Notes under the pieces: model-generated
Seen by the model: the letters and a program-made list of their open reading frames with translations, nothing else
The model's database searches: none
What the model was told of the DNA's origin: nothing
Shown: positions 12,861-24,960 of the stretch, in pieces
Layout: each line of letters opens with the position of its first letter
How positions within the stretch are numbered: position 1 is the stretch's first letter
Assembly: GCF_026213295.1 (NCBI RefSeq)
Contig: NC_079419.1
Span: forward strand, 13,480,527-13,544,526
Source: Gadus chalcogrammus
Taxonomy: Eukaryota; Chordata; Actinopteri; Gadiformes; Gadidae
Length of the DNA stretch: 64,000 nt
Direction: 5' to 3'
Program-made: the position numbers and the translations under genes

Positions 12861-12939
12861 TACGCTGCTCCCCTTTAGTGCTCTGTAGTTACCCGTAAAC
12901 ACTCTGACGCTAACAACAACCACACACATACTGGAAGCA

Positions 12940-13320
12940 TAAGTCAGAAGGACATAAGTGAGCCTACACACACAGATATACACACCCATACACACACCGT
13001 GAACAGTATAAACACAATACACACGTGCACGAAGGTGCATGCATGCACAAGGACACACACACATACACAAAGTGCTTGCACACGCACATACAACAATCCT
13101 CACACAAGCAAACACACACAGACACATTTAGCACCCATAAACACATTGTACAACCGCTCTTACATTATAAACACAATACACACATGTACACACATGCATG
13201 CATTCACACGGACACAGACACACACAAAGTGCGTTCACACACACAAATGCTGAAATCTTCACACAAACACACACACACACAAACACACACACATGCACAC
13301 ACATCAGCGCGGTCATACAT
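12940..13320. repeat. CA-rich degenerate repeat with an internal duplication
   Basis: Two diverged copies of a block containing AAACACAATACACA(C/T)GT...GCATGCA...ACAAAGTGC lie at about 13010-13145 and 13168-13300, so this is an old tandem duplication of about 158 bp. Confidence 0.6.
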
Positions 13321-13439
13321 CACTGTGTGGAGGCGGGGTGGGGGCTGCAGATGCCATCAGGAGGGGCTGTGCACCGTCATGCACTAATTCAGCGCGCCAC
13401 ATCCCTAATATAGCATCGCCCCGTCCCCTACACAGCGCT

Positions 13440-13870
13440 CTAATGTCATTCGTCTGCCGCTCGCCGCTCACATAAACACGCTCCTAAACACAGCGTTCCC
13501 AGGGCGTCCGCCGGCCCGTATTTATAGGAGTGAGAAGAAACAGCCGCGAGGGATGTAGCCGTTAGCCGCCGCCGCCGCCGCCGCCACCGTAGAGCAACAA
13601 CACGCCCAAGATGGCTGACATCCCGGCTCCGGCTCCGGAGACGCAGGACGACGCCAGTCTGTGGCGCCTAGGACCGGGACGGGGAGCTGGAGAGGGCGGC
13701 GGCCAGAAAATCAGCAGCGGCGTCGCTCCACCGTCCCTCCGTCTGTGCTAGCCGCGTACCGTTTAGCAACCGTCGCTGTCAGGGCTTCTGCACGCGTGCA
13801 GTAGGGGGGAGGGAGAAGAGGAGGAATAGCAAACGAAGCGGCTTCCGGACGTGTCCCGGAGTTATGCAAG
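13440..13870. promoter_or_regulatory. CpG island with promoter features
   Basis: CpG-dense block containing a TATA-like word TATTTATA at 13519-13526 and a (GCC)n run at 13567-13587. A start codon in strong context (AAGATGGC, 13608-13615) also matches the YY1 motif found at many vertebrate promoters. This suggests a transcription start on the plus strand. Confidence 0.4.
13611..13751 (+). CDS. candidate first coding exon or small ORF, unknown protein
   Basis: A 46-codon open frame starts at a strong-context ATG directly downstream of the (GCC)n CpG island and ends at TAG. The first residues are MADIPAPAPETQDDASLW, an acidic, Pro/Ala-rich N-terminus. If this is a first exon, the donor would be inside the frame, but no strong GTAAGT/GTGAGT donor is visible. 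The start context is the main support. I do not recognise the protein. Confidence 0.25.
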   Translation: MADIPAPAPETQDDASLWRLGPGRGAGEGGGQKISSGVAPPSLRLC

Positions 13871-13920
13871 CTAGCTCTCCGTTTCACCTTGTAGGCATGA
13901 GGGGGACTCATCCGGATGTT

Positions 13921-13922
<2 letters not shown>

Positions 13923-14006
<84 letters not shown>
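13923..14006. repeat. (AC)n microsatellite
   Basis: An uninterrupted AC run of about 84 bp. Confidence 0.95.
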
Positions 14007-14008
<2 letters not shown>

Positions 14009-14225
14009 CACACAAAGTCACACACACACACTCAATGACAGAACAGCTGCTCATTCATTTCTGTGTGTCTCTCAGTTTTCGGTGTTTTTCTTTCTCACCC
14101 CCGAAGCGTGAGGATCAGCTGGGGGCCGATCCATCAGCTGGGGGCCCTCCATCACTAAGTGGCTGTCTAGGGGCCCGGAGTCATATAACGAGACGGCAGA
14201 CAGCGAGAGTTGAGAGAGGATGAGG

Positions 14226-14243
14226 GGGGGGGGGGGGGGGGGG
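14226..14243. repeat. poly-G run
   Basis: Eighteen consecutive G. Two CA blocks with a shared CTGATATACATGCATA word follow at 14355-14445. Confidence 0.9.
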
Positions 14244-14353
14244 CTTCAAAGGGAGCATGAAAAGAGAAAAAAAATTTGCAGGTAATGGACGCACACAGAC
14301 ATATTGGCACAAGCCTGCAACACAATCACACAGGTAGATGTACACACGTCTCA

Positions 14354-14386
<33 letters not shown>

Positions 14387-14814
14387 ATATACATGCATAA
14401 CACACACACACACACACACACAAATACACTGATATACATGCATAGCACACACACAAACAAACTCACGTAAACATATAAAGAACGAGGTAAAAAACAAGCC
14501 AACTTTTACGCGCTCTGCCTTCAGGAAGCAGGTGAGGAAGAAGAAGACTTCAAAGTAAGAGCGCAGAGCCCCAGATGGCGTTCACTGTGATGGATAATGA
14601 TTCATCCCCATTAGCCTCAACCACAGGGCCAATCAGAGGACCTTGAAACACAGGAAACCAGCCTCCGAGTGCCACAGCGGTATTCATCTCGATAAACAAT
14701 GCAGCGATTCACCAATTTAGTTTCCTAGTATTTCCATTTCTATAGGGGGGACCGTGAGTCCAACCAAGCCAAACATCTCGCTAACTACATCTCCTCCTCC
14801 TGGCAGGCTCTTAA

Positions 14815-15005
14815 GGAGAACCAACCCCCAGGACCCAGCCTTTTAAAACACCCTCAGGTGGTGGTTCGTGCTGGGGCTGCTTCAGGGCTTCCTGCTCCCC
14901 TGCAGACGCTCCCACAATCCAGTTTCAACAAGCGGACCACAGGTGTGTCGCATCAACGCGTCATCCGCAGGTGACCGGGTAACCCTATCAACCAATGAAG
15001 GGTGA
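14815..15005 (+). repeat. unnamed interspersed repeat, copy 1
   Basis: Diverged copy of the segment at 53875-54045. Both hold CTTTTAAAA-like, TCTGGGGCTGC-like and AAGCGGA(C/G)CACAGGTGTGTCGC words in the same order and similar spacing, and both continue into a CAGGTGAC...GGGTAAC block. Two dispersed copies 39 kb apart in one window imply a repeat family. No transposon hallmarks were seen. Confidence 0.55.
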
Positions 15006-15416
15006 AGCATGCAGTGGCATGTCTTTAACCCAAAGAGTCCTTTGATGCAAAACCAATGTGCTCTCGGCGTCTGGTCGCAACGGCCGCTGTCCGTGGTGCT
15101 GATCTGTGAACGGTGCTCTTTATTCTACTAACAAAGCACAGCATGCGTGGCGGCTCATCTCTCTAGCGCGTTGACCACAACCTCAACACGCCCTTCAGTG
15201 ACCACAGGTGCAATTCCCACCTGGAATACAGATTGTTATTTGTAAGTCCCCCCGTTCTCTTTAACCAACTCTGTCTTCAGTGTCATGTCTCTCTTTACTG
15301 TCCGGTCTCTCCTCAGTGTTATGTCCATTAAGACACTTTACCATCTCACTTTTCTGTCCTTCCTCTTTTTACCGTTTACTCTTACTCCCTTTACTTTCCT
15401 GTCCCTCTTTACTGAG

Positions 15417-15585
15417 AAAACATGTCCGTCGTCCATGTACGCCGAGCGGCAGAGACAGGACATCGACCCACTGGATGAGTTAGATCCATCTCCCAGGGGC
15501 CTTGAACCCATGTCCTTCCGAGCGCTCCTGGCCCAGTGTGAAGAACAGCACCTGGAGTCTGTCATCAGCCGCCCTATAACTCTCA
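15417..15585 (+). CDS. candidate internal coding exon, unknown protein
   Basis: The acceptor is good: a long pyrimidine tract of about 45 bases precedes ACTGAG at 15416. The frame is open for 56 codons and has balanced, protein-like composition: KTCPSSMYAERQRQDIDP, then DELDPSP, then a charged helix-like segment ending near RALLAQCEEQHLES. The proposed donor (CA|GTGTGTGTG) is weak. The composition is less repetitive than any other open frame left of 50 kb. I cannot assign a family. It may join the nearby candidate exons in one transcript, but phases do not settle this. Confidence 0.35.
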
Positions 15586-15797
15586 GTGTGTGTGTGCCTG
15601 CACGTGTGTGATCTCCTAGAGAGCACCAGGAGGAGGCGAGAGAGGAGAGAGAGGAGAGAGAAGAGAGCCGCGGTGTGAGCCCTCCGCCGCACCGTAGAGA
15701 AGACGACATGGCCGTTTAGCGCCGCTGTAAGCCAATTATCCTGCTGACGGAGGCACATTTACAATAGGATTTACTAACTCCTACAGGACGCCATGTA

Positions 15798-15813
15798 GGG
15801 GGGGGGGGGGGGG
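15798..15813. repeat. poly-G run
   Basis: Sixteen consecutive G. Confidence 0.9.
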
Positions 15814-15839
15814 CTCGTTACAGAGCCACACACACACAC

Positions 15840-16085
15840 ACACAATACATACGGACGCTTACACACAGACTCACACACGCACATACTCACACATTATATA
15901 CGGACGCTTACACACAGACTCACACACGCACATACACACACATTATATACGGACGCTTAGACACAGACTCACACACGCACACACACACACATTTTATACG
16001 GACGTTTAGACACAGACACTCACACACACACACACGCACACATTACGTACGGACACTTAGACAGACACTCACCCACGCACATACA
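15840..16085. repeat. 49-bp minisatellite
   Basis: Five tandem copies. The word ACGGACGCTT (or a variant) recurs at 15851, 15900, 15949, 15998 and 16049, giving spacings of 49, 49, 49 and 51. Each unit also contains an ACACAGACTCACACACGCAC-like part. Confidence 0.9.
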
Positions 16086-16089
16086 GAGA

Positions 16090-17170
16090 GACTCATATCG
16101 TATCGTATGTCATATTTATACATTTACATACAGACTTAGATGATGCACCAGACTTAGATGATACACATGCTACATTGAAACACTTACACACACACAGATT
16201 CACAAATCCGTTACCCATGCTTACACACACATACACACACATACACACACACACAGAAACACATTACTTCCACGTACTCTTTTGCATTTACGAACATATG
16301 CCCATGCATTTATACACGCAATCCCATTTCTAAAGCCGACAAAAGCTAGCCTGGTTCAGAGACATGGATCATCTAGGAATGTCACTCGCTATATGAATAT
16401 AAGGATTATGTCGGCTTCCATTACATCCATTAAAGCCGTGCATCTCCTATGCCATCAATCTCACCCTGCACCGCACTGACAGCACAGCATTAAAAAACTA
16501 CAATTCCATCTAAGTCAGTCAGCCAAATAGCCTACAGATCGGCTGGTACTTTGAGTTTTATGGGGAGGGAGGTCCCGACAAAAAACCCAAACTAATTATC
16601 CCGGCTAGTTTTCTCCAGAACATATTTAGCTAAATTAAAGCGTGATTGTTGTTCCCTTCCTCGCGGGCACCGTGGTAATATCCGTTTATTTCCTGGGGTT
16701 CTCTGGCAAATTGGACACGTTCGCCTCTAGACCGTAGGGGAGCAGGTCGCCCCCGCCGATCCGGCTTGTATTACACAGGCACTGGTCGGGTCTGGGGGGA
16801 CTGAGGGGTTGGGGGGGCTCCATTAGATTCATTGGGATGCAAAAGAGGTGAGAGAAACATTTAGCCGGGCTCGGCGGTTTCCTGGAGGGAAGTCCTGGTA
16901 ATTGGGGGCCGGGTTCAGCTGTGGTTGTAGGGCCTCGTGGTCCACACAGTCTAGGTTGCTGGTGGGTTGGGGCTGCGGGGTACTGGTTTCGAGACGTCCG
17001 CTGACGGACCCCCCCCCCCCCCCCCGCTCCTCTGCTCGTCTTCTAGATGGATCTGGGTAGCGTGAGGCCCTTGTTCTGCCGGTGGATCGTGTGTTTGTCG
17101 TATCGGTGAGTAACGGTTGGGTATCTCTTAGTGGCTGATTGTTATTGACCTGTATTCTATGAAGCCCTAT
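16090..17170. other. unique spacer, no gene seen
   Basis: CA-biased to 16260, then mixed unique sequence, G-rich at 16560-17020 with a C-run at 17010-17026. No exon recognised. Confidence 0.55.
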
Positions 17171-17323
17171 TTAATTTGGCTGACAGTGAGCACACTCACA
17201 CACACACAAACCCACAAACACACTTCATCATGAGCACTGCTATGTGGACGCTCAAGCACACCCTGAATCACACACCTACAGAAACAAAAAGGACAGCTGA
17301 AACACACACGCGCCCTCTACAGC

Positions 17324-17758
<435 letters not shown>

Positions 17759-17810
17759 GTATGTGTGTGGGTGTGGGTGTTATCTATGTTGTGTGTTATC
17801 TGTGTAGTGA

Positions 17811-17922
<112 letters not shown>

Positions 17923-18086
17923 ATGTTCTGCTACCTTTGGCTTTACATGGTGTACATATACATATACACATCCACCCACCAATCCCTGAACAACCACAAA
18001 CACACACACACACACACACACACACGCACCAATAGACCTAGCGAGGTAGAGTGCTGGATTTGGAGCTGCGTTGCCACTCTCTGCAG

Positions 18087-18195
18087 CCCTGCGGGGGGTC
18101 TGCCGGAGCTGGGTGGACCAGCCTCCATCACACGGGCTCCACGGGATCCACCACACAGGCAAAGACAACCCACGGAGGACAGGACCACACCTCAG
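18087..18195 (+). CDS. candidate short exon, unknown protein
   Basis: Bounded by a good acceptor (CCACTCTCTGCAG) and a moderate donor (CTCAG|GTCGGT), with all three frames open. One frame gives a Gly/Ser/Thr/His-rich peptide beginning PCGGSAGAGWTS. Only the splice-site pair supports it. Confidence 0.22.
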
Positions 18196-18289
18196 GTCGG
18201 TCCCCGCTATCACCGCCCCAAATCACACCTCCATCTGGTGGGTACCCCCCCCTCCCTCCCCCCCTGACCCCTAATCAAGTATTCTAGAT

Positions 18290-18960
18290 ATTGTATTTGA
18301 CCCTCAAGGGGCACATCCAGACAGGCGTTGTACAAACAACAAGAACAGGCGACCGGAAACACTAGCCATTAAATTAATAGAGGATGGAACACAAATTGTA
18401 TCTGCAATTTAAACATCAAAAACATCAGTTTCAGAAAGCAATTGTGCACATTTGTCCATATAAAAGTGCAAGTGCAGAAGGATTGGAGTGTGTGTGACGA
18501 ATCGAACCGCCCCCCATCACAGTGTGTTTCCCCCCTGTCCTAAAACTCCCTTCTGTTAAGATGATGGATCACGACGACCCCTTTTGACCTCCGGCCACAC
18601 AATGACGCACAGGCCCTCGAGGAGCGCACCCCCTGTCACCGCGTCGGGGCTCATCAATCAATCCACCCTCGGATCAATCCTCCCGCGATCAGGGGTCCAT
18701 CAGGCCCCGCGTCATCCATCAGATCACCCGTCAATAAGTCCCGTCTTATGGGGACGCCCAGCGACCTGGAGCTCTGAGTGCGGAACCTTGTCAGCTCTCA
18801 TGATGACGGCCAGCTCATGAATGGATCCATGGTCCTTTCACGCTCTCTGGTCCTCACTGACCAGGAACCAGGGAACATCCTCTCTCATGGGCTTTGAAAC
18901 GGGAGCATGCAGTCCAGCAGGAGTATAGGGGAAATTATCTGTAATTTGGGCCAGATGTTG
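18290..18960. other. unique spacer, no gene seen
   Basis: Mixed composition, GATC-rich around 18600-18840. Nothing recognised. Confidence 0.5.
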
Positions 18961-18973
18961 TCGGGCTCATCTA

Positions 18974-19135
18974 GGCTGCGTGGTTAGTGTGTTTGCCTCT
19001 CAACCGAAAGGATCCGGGTTCGAACCCCAAGGTGTGCAGCCTAACCTGTGGGTAGTCTTAAGCAAGAAGCCCTGACCACTCACTTCTCATTCGTAATGTG
19101 TATTTTAAACCTTTAGTCCACTTTAAACTAACGAC
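18974..19135 (+). mobile_element. tRNA-derived SINE with a well-kept tRNA-like head
   Basis: The first 68 bases (18974-19041) have ends that pair as a 7-bp acceptor-like stem (GGCTGCG with TGCAGCC, one G-T). An A-box-like TGGTTAGTGTG and a near-consensus B box GGTTCGAACCCC lie between them. Downstream, CTTAAGCAAGAAGCCCTGACC resembles the TTGAGCAAG motif of teleost SINEs. The head is too short and imperfect to be a functional tRNA gene. Transcription by RNA polymerase III is possible but inferred. Confidence 0.65.
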
Positions 19136-19139
19136 AGTC

Positions 19140-19432
19140 ACACTAACAGTCATATCCTCACTTTTCAAGTAGCCAATTAGAGACGGCTTAGGTACATTGA
19201 TCCACCACCTTATCCTTTAATTATCCGAGCGGAGATGACAACACAGTTACATTTCCGTCCACTTCAGCCCTGTGAAGTTCCCAATCAAAGAGCGCACAGT
19301 TCAAACCGCCCTCGCTCACAGACAACAGCCGTAATCTTTAATAAACCTCGGCCATCAACAGGCTGACACCGCAGGAAACAAACACCAGTGGTGCTTCAAA
19401 CAGACCGGGCCAGACGGGGAGAGAAAGACAGA

Positions 19433-19435
<3 letters not shown>
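19140..19435. other. unique spacer, no gene seen
   Basis: Mixed sequence with no exon-like segment. Confidence 0.5.

Positions 19436-19438
<3 letters not shown>

Positions 19439-19496
<58 letters not shown>
19439..19496. repeat. (GA)n microsatellite, with a (GGA)n block downstream
   Basis: GA run of about 57 bp. A GGA trinucleotide block follows at 19575-19640. Confidence 0.9.
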
Positions 19497-19498
<2 letters not shown>

Positions 19499-19796
19499 CA
19501 AATAAGTAAAATTACTATTTCCATGAGAAAACAGCAGGAGGTTCACGGCTTATCGGAGATGCAGGAGAGGATGAGCAGGAGGAGGAGGAGAAGAGAGCCG
19601 ATGAGGATGAGGGTGAGGAAGAGGAGGAGGAGGAGGAGGTGGTGTTAAATCATGCTAGCCCCTCTTATTCCCCCTTGTATATCCGGCTATTACCTCTCTT
19701 ATCTCTTATTGTGGAGGTGAATTGGCCCCAGGAGAGAGACCCTAACCCTACCGATGCTAATCTAACCCTGGATTCTGGGTGCTGGATGTGTGTGTG

Positions 19797-19872
19797 TGTA
19801 TGTGTATGTGTAAGTGTGTAAGTGTGTAAGTGTGTAAGTGTGTAAGTGTGTGTGTGTGTGTGTGTGTGTGTA
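19797..19872. repeat. (TG)n / TAAGTGTG repeat
   Basis: Four or five tandem copies of the 8-mer TGTGTAAG at about 19813-19849, then a short GT run. This small array carries TAA on the plus strand in a periodic pattern. Confidence 0.85.
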
Positions 19873-19879
19873 TAGACTT

Positions 19880-21375
19880 CCGAGGGGGGAGGAAAGTGTT
19901 GGTGTGCATTGTTTGGAAAGGAACAAATATCTCAACACTCTGGGTAGATTTGAGGAGAGATTGGGCGTGTTGCGGACTCCCCTGTGAAGAGGGGTTTGGG
20001 GGAACTGTCGTAGCCAGAGAATATGTCATAGTGTTTCCTCAGAGAGAGAGAGAGAACGCATTAGTTTGCTTCCGTCTCTCATTAGCTGCTTTGGCTGCCA
20101 TCACAAAGAGCTGCCTTGGCAGGGAGCGCTTGTTTCGGAGCGGAAAAAAGGGGTGAAATACTAAGTGATACGTACCGCTGGGTATGTAAACAGCTGTTTT
20201 GGAGTTCAGGGGGACAATTATCGGTAATTGGTGCTTTGCATTGCTGTAGCTCATCGAGTGAGTGGGCCGGGATGATCCCGCGGGTCGGCGGCGGTCGAGG
20301 CCCATTCGAAAGGCTTTGGGTTCTGCAGCCTACGCAGCAGGCATTCCTGAGCAAGACGTCTCGCAACCCCCTGCCATCTCCTTAATGACGTGTCTCTCAG
20401 TTCACTACAGCAGCAGTTTTCAGTGAGGGGACGAGATGGGATCGTGACGGAGTGGCGGAGGTTCGGAGAAGCGGTATTGTATTGCAGTCGTTTCCGTGTC
20501 ATGTCGTCATTCGTTATAGAATTACCTCAAGATTCATAACGTGGAATTCATAGCTAAAGTTCCAGTTGACACTGCCGGATAAATTGCTCCTTTTCGCCTC
20601 CGATATGGAAACCTCCGCCAGGCTATAACTCTATTTATTGCTACCGCATTACATGCCCATTCAGAGAAGCTTTAAGTTTATTTTAGGAACACGCTGCACA
20701 GATACTCCTACTGTGTTTATTTGACTGTAACTGTTGTCCTTATTGTTTTTATTCAAGCTAAACATATATAAATTATGTAAATATGATATCATACCCGCTA
20801 TTTATTATGCATTTCTTCACTGAACTACTGCTCACATTTCCTGTCAGAAAAGTACATTCACTCCCTCACTCACTCACTACTAACAACTCACTGGTATTGA
20901 TGGTTTCCTTTTATTTACGTTTTATATAATTAGGACAATTGGTCCAATGTTTTTTTGCATTATTTGTCTGTTTAGTTATCTGCTGTACAGCCCTTTGGTC
21001 AGTTATGTGTAAATGTGCTTTACAAATTAAATGTACTCTACTCACTATTTACTTACTTACCTCACTCCTTCACTACCTCAGTCACTCAGTCACTAACTCA
21101 CTACCTCACTCACACACTACCCACACTACTCACTTTGTGACATAACATACAAGGGTTATTCTGTCAAATAATCATTACAAAAGTGAAATTTGACCCTCGC
21201 GTGGTGTTTCTAAGATTCTAAACGTCTTGCCTCTTAGACATGCTTGGTTACACTAATAGTGACGGGGTTGCAATCCAGAAAGTTTCGCAAAAACAAATAT
21301 TAAATAATGTAGTTCAGTGAAATGAAGCCTGTTAATTGGAAGGAGTTCCAATCATACACAGAATATATCTTCATT
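19880..21375. other. unique spacer, no gene seen
   Basis: Mixed sequence, AT-rich from 20680 to 21400. CACTCACTAC-type degenerate 4-bp repeats occur at 20855-20880 and 21050-21130. No exon with convincing splice sites. Confidence 0.5.
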
Positions 21376-21590
21376 GACATTTCCCATTTAATATTTAGGA
21401 GGCACTTTTGCCCAAAGCAGCGTACCGAGACTCTTCGTTCTAAGTAAATGTCACATAAGAACAGGTAGAGGAACGGGCATTTTTCTCAGGAGTGTGTAGC
21501 GGTAGACCTTGGCCCTTGTGGGAATCAAACCTAGTACCTTTCTGTACGTCAATCTCTCTAGCCACCACACCGGCCATTATTGCCCCCGTT
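21375..21590 (-). mobile_element. tRNA-derived SINE, near complete, minus strand
   Basis: Read on the minus strand from 21590, the parts appear in the usual teleost SINE order. First come an A-box-like GTGGCTAGAGAG and a B-box-like GGTTTGATTCCCAC. A GAGAAAAATGCCCGTTCCTC segment follows in the place of the GAGCAAG motif. Last is a tail GCTTTGGGCAAAAGTGCCTC followed by TAAA, the counterpart of the widespread GCTTTGGATAAAAGCGTCTG tail word. It is about 210 bp long. Confidence 0.7.
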
Positions 21591-22310
21591 TTATGACAAC
21601 GAATCAGGACATAAAGCAATAAAGAACTCAGTCCTGTATTCAGGGCGAGCGATGAACGCACGATGGCGGTGGTCGTGGAGCGAGGTGTATTCATAGAGCA
21701 CTTCCTAAAACACCTCAGGGTGACGCCAGCACAAGAGACGGTGCTCAGGACTGCATTTAAGAAGAACAACAGTCCTCTCGGGAGAGGAACAGCATGGCCT
21801 CCTCTGTGGCATCAGCAAACTGTCCGTTTGCTCACACTAAACACAGCAGACCCAGAGGAAGTTGTTCTTCTGCCTTATATTGCACCAGCTCACCTCCCCT
21901 CCCTCTAGGGAACCCAGTCTGGCCCCGCTCTCCAAGTATGCCACGGTGTTCCTCCAGCGCATCCTGTCCTTGCTTCTCCTGTCCACCAACTGTCCTTCTT
22001 GCGTCCATCTTGCCCCCCTGCCGCTCCTTCCTGCCCCTCCTTCATTCCATTGACTCCGCCCCCTCCCCTGTCAATCTTGCATCGAGACTCCACCCCCTCC
22101 TCTCTCTGTTAATCCTTGATTATTTTCTGTCTTGACCCATTCTACTTTCTACCTTATTTCTGACCCCGCCCCCTTCTTTCTATCTTGATATCTGACTCCG
22201 CCTCCTCTTGTCTCTATATTGATCTCCAACTCTGCGCCCTTCCAATTAAGGGTGGCCTCCTGGCCCCGTCCCGCTCTCCTGCCAATCTGACTCTCTGACT
22301 CCGCCCTCCC
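21591..22310. other. unique spacer with CT-rich strand bias, no gene seen
   Basis: From 21900 to 22300 the plus strand is CCTCC/GACTCCGCCCCCTC-rich, with GACTCCGCC-like words recurring at about 22050, 22090, 22195 and 22290. This is a diffuse repeat. No exon accepted. Confidence 0.45.
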
Positions 22311-22380
22311 ACACACACACACACACCAAACACACATATGCTAGCACACACATACACACACAAACATCCACCCATTCATC

Positions 22381-22402
22381 CAGAGAGAGAGAGAGCGAGA
22401 GC

Positions 22403-22441
<39 letters not shown>

Positions 22442-22455
22442 AGAGAGAGAGAGAC
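22381..22455. repeat. (GA)n tract
   Basis: GA repeats with GCGA units. Confidence 0.9.
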
Positions 22456-22559
22456 AGGTCAAATCAATTGACTTGAGCGTTATTGGCATGGTGTTTTGAC
22501 AACAACAAAAAGTTTCCACTGCATGACTACGCAGGCATATGAAGAAGAGAGTAAACATC

Positions 22560-22905
22560 TTGCCCTCTCTCTTTTATCAACCTCTCTCCCTCTCTATTTT
22601 TAACCCCTCTCCCCCCTCCTTCTCCCATTTGAACCACTCGTTTCTCTCTGTGTCTCTCTACCTCTCTCTCCCCCTCTCTTTTTAACACCTTTCTCTCCCC
22701 TCCCTCTCTCTTTTGAACCACTCATCTCCCTCTGTGTCTCCCTCCCTCTCTCTCCCACTCTCCTTTTAACACCTCTCTCTCCCCTCCCTCTCTCTTTTGA
22801 ACCACTCATCTCTCTCTGTGTCTCTCTACCTCTCTCTCCCCTCCCTCTCTCTCTCTTTCGAACCACTCATCTCTCTCTGTGTCTCTCTACCTCTCTCTCC
22901 CCTTC
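22560..22905. repeat. 84-bp minisatellite in pyrimidine-rich DNA
   Basis: Four tandem copies marked by TTTGAACCACTC(A/G)T: the GAACCACTC words start near 22631, 22715, 22799 and 22860, giving spacings of 84, 84 and 61. The last copy lacks the TTTTAACACC part. Minus-strand Arg-Glu-Thr-Gln open frames are repeat artefacts. Confidence 0.85.
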
Positions 22906-23455
22906 CCGTGCAGCAGCTCTGAGGCGTAAACAGCTCCAGAGTGAACGCTGACACACAGACTGCTGCGCTCTCCGTTAGCCAAATGAGCAGCGGGCGAGCG
23001 ACCACATCAACACACACACAGTCTCTCTCTCGCTCTCTCTCTCCCTCCCTCTCTCTCTTAGGTTTTTATTTCTTTAATTCTTCCTCGTGTCTTCCACGAT
23101 TTGCCCTTAGAGAAAATGACCAAAAAGTGCTAACGCAATCAAAGATTAAGACACGTCGAAAGAATTGTCCTCAGGGAAACACACAGATAAATATCAGCGG
23201 CCAGAGATACACACCCGCGCACCCGCGTGCACATGAAGCGCACCAACACACACACACGCGCGTGGATGGGAACCGACGCATGCACAGAGACAAGAGGCCT
23301 CCAGAGGCACAGAGTCGAGCAGTGATTGGTTGTGCTGAGTTCTTTGGTAGTGTAATTACATTGATGTTTAATACATGAGGCTCTTCCACAAGATCCTATA
23401 ATGTTTAACAGCCATCAAAGACATTACGCACTCACTGATAAGGCCATCAAGTCCC
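22906..23455. other. unique spacer, one weak terminal-exon signal
   Basis: At 22913 a pyrimidine tract ends in CCCGTGCAG, and one frame then reads ALRRKQLQSER followed by a stop. A terminal coding exon of about 35 bp is possible, but acceptor-like sites are frequent in this CT-rich DNA. Otherwise nothing recognised. Confidence 0.3.
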
Positions 23456-23459
23456 ACTG

Positions 23460-23680
<221 letters not shown>

Positions 23681-23940
23681 GCAACAGCTAGTTGGACACC
23701 ATAGCAGCATGATGTATAGCATAGGGGGGCTATTTGCATAGAATTTCCCATCTGGGAATTAACCCTTTCACCAAAAAGGACTGCATTAAAAAGCAAGCGA
23801 GTGAAGCCATAGCGGTTCAAACACCAGAACCACTCACCCCCTCATAATACACCGAGGCAGCGTTATCGATATGTTAGACGGCGCTTCATAAATCTAAGCA
23901 AATGATTTCTCCCAGAAGGTTTGTACACATGGAAGAATAG

Positions 23941-24123
<183 letters not shown>

Positions 24124-24124
24124 T

Positions 24125-24880
24125 ATTTGTGTTCTTTTTTCCGATCTGCGTAAAGGAGTCAAAGAAATTGGAACGCGCACATGCGTAACATCAGTAGACG
24201 TAACGCCAAATTCTTGTGATCGCCGGTTTGAGCCGTTCCTCTTAATAAATTGAAGCAATTACGCGGCGCTTATGACGCGACGCTGAGCCGATCTAGTCCA
24301 TTAGGGACGCGCTGAATCAAGGCGGAATGGCGCAAATGACAGCAGGTAAAATACATCAGCATCTCCTCTCTTTCCCTCTCCCTCCCCGGGGCGCGGGGTC
24401 GGTGCAGTCCTCTGCTCCGCACTACCCAGGGGCAGAATGAGCTGCGCGCCCTGTCTGATCGGGGTATGGTCCGCCCTGCGTGACACTTCTTCTGGGCTAA
24501 ACGTCCCTGTCCCCGCTGAGCCAGGCACTAAGACCCCAGTGTCTCATTGGTGGGGCTGAGACTGAGACATGGCCAAGTTATGACCTCGGTCCCGCAATAG
24601 ACCCCGTGTCTGCGTCTTGTTGCATTCGGGATCTCTGTAACGTGTCCGATCAGAATTGTCCCAAAATGTTCCCCCGTGTAATATTGAAACATTGTCAAGA
24701 AAATATATCATCAATATCATCAAACATTTCCCAGCAAATTGTAGGCTAACTGGGATCGGGCGGGATCGTAGCCTACTTTGTGGATTTGGGGATTTTCATG
24801 TGCACACCAGCTCGACTGGGAAATACGCACGGGGTGAAAGCCCGCACACAGAGACCCTTCGACTCATGTCGGAGGACAAC
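24125..24880. other. unique spacer, partly CpG-rich, no gene seen
   Basis: CpG-rich from 24160 to 24520. No convincing exon on either strand. Confidence 0.5.
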
Positions 24881-24884
24881 GCAC

Positions 24885-24899
24885 GCACGCACACGCACA

Positions 24900-24957
<58 letters not shown>
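24885..24957. repeat. (ACGC)n then (AC)n microsatellite
   Basis: ACGCACGCACACGC units followed by a pure AC run of about 40 bp. Confidence 0.95.

Positions 24958-24960
<3 letters not shown>

Noticed and set aside
14520..14540. 7-base microexon (CCTTCAG|GAAGCAG|GTGAGG)
   Set aside because: Splice words are good, but a 7-base exon cannot be supported from sequence alone.
18974..19041. functional tRNA gene
   Set aside because: Too short (68 bases), no consistent anticodon arm, and it is followed by SINE body words.
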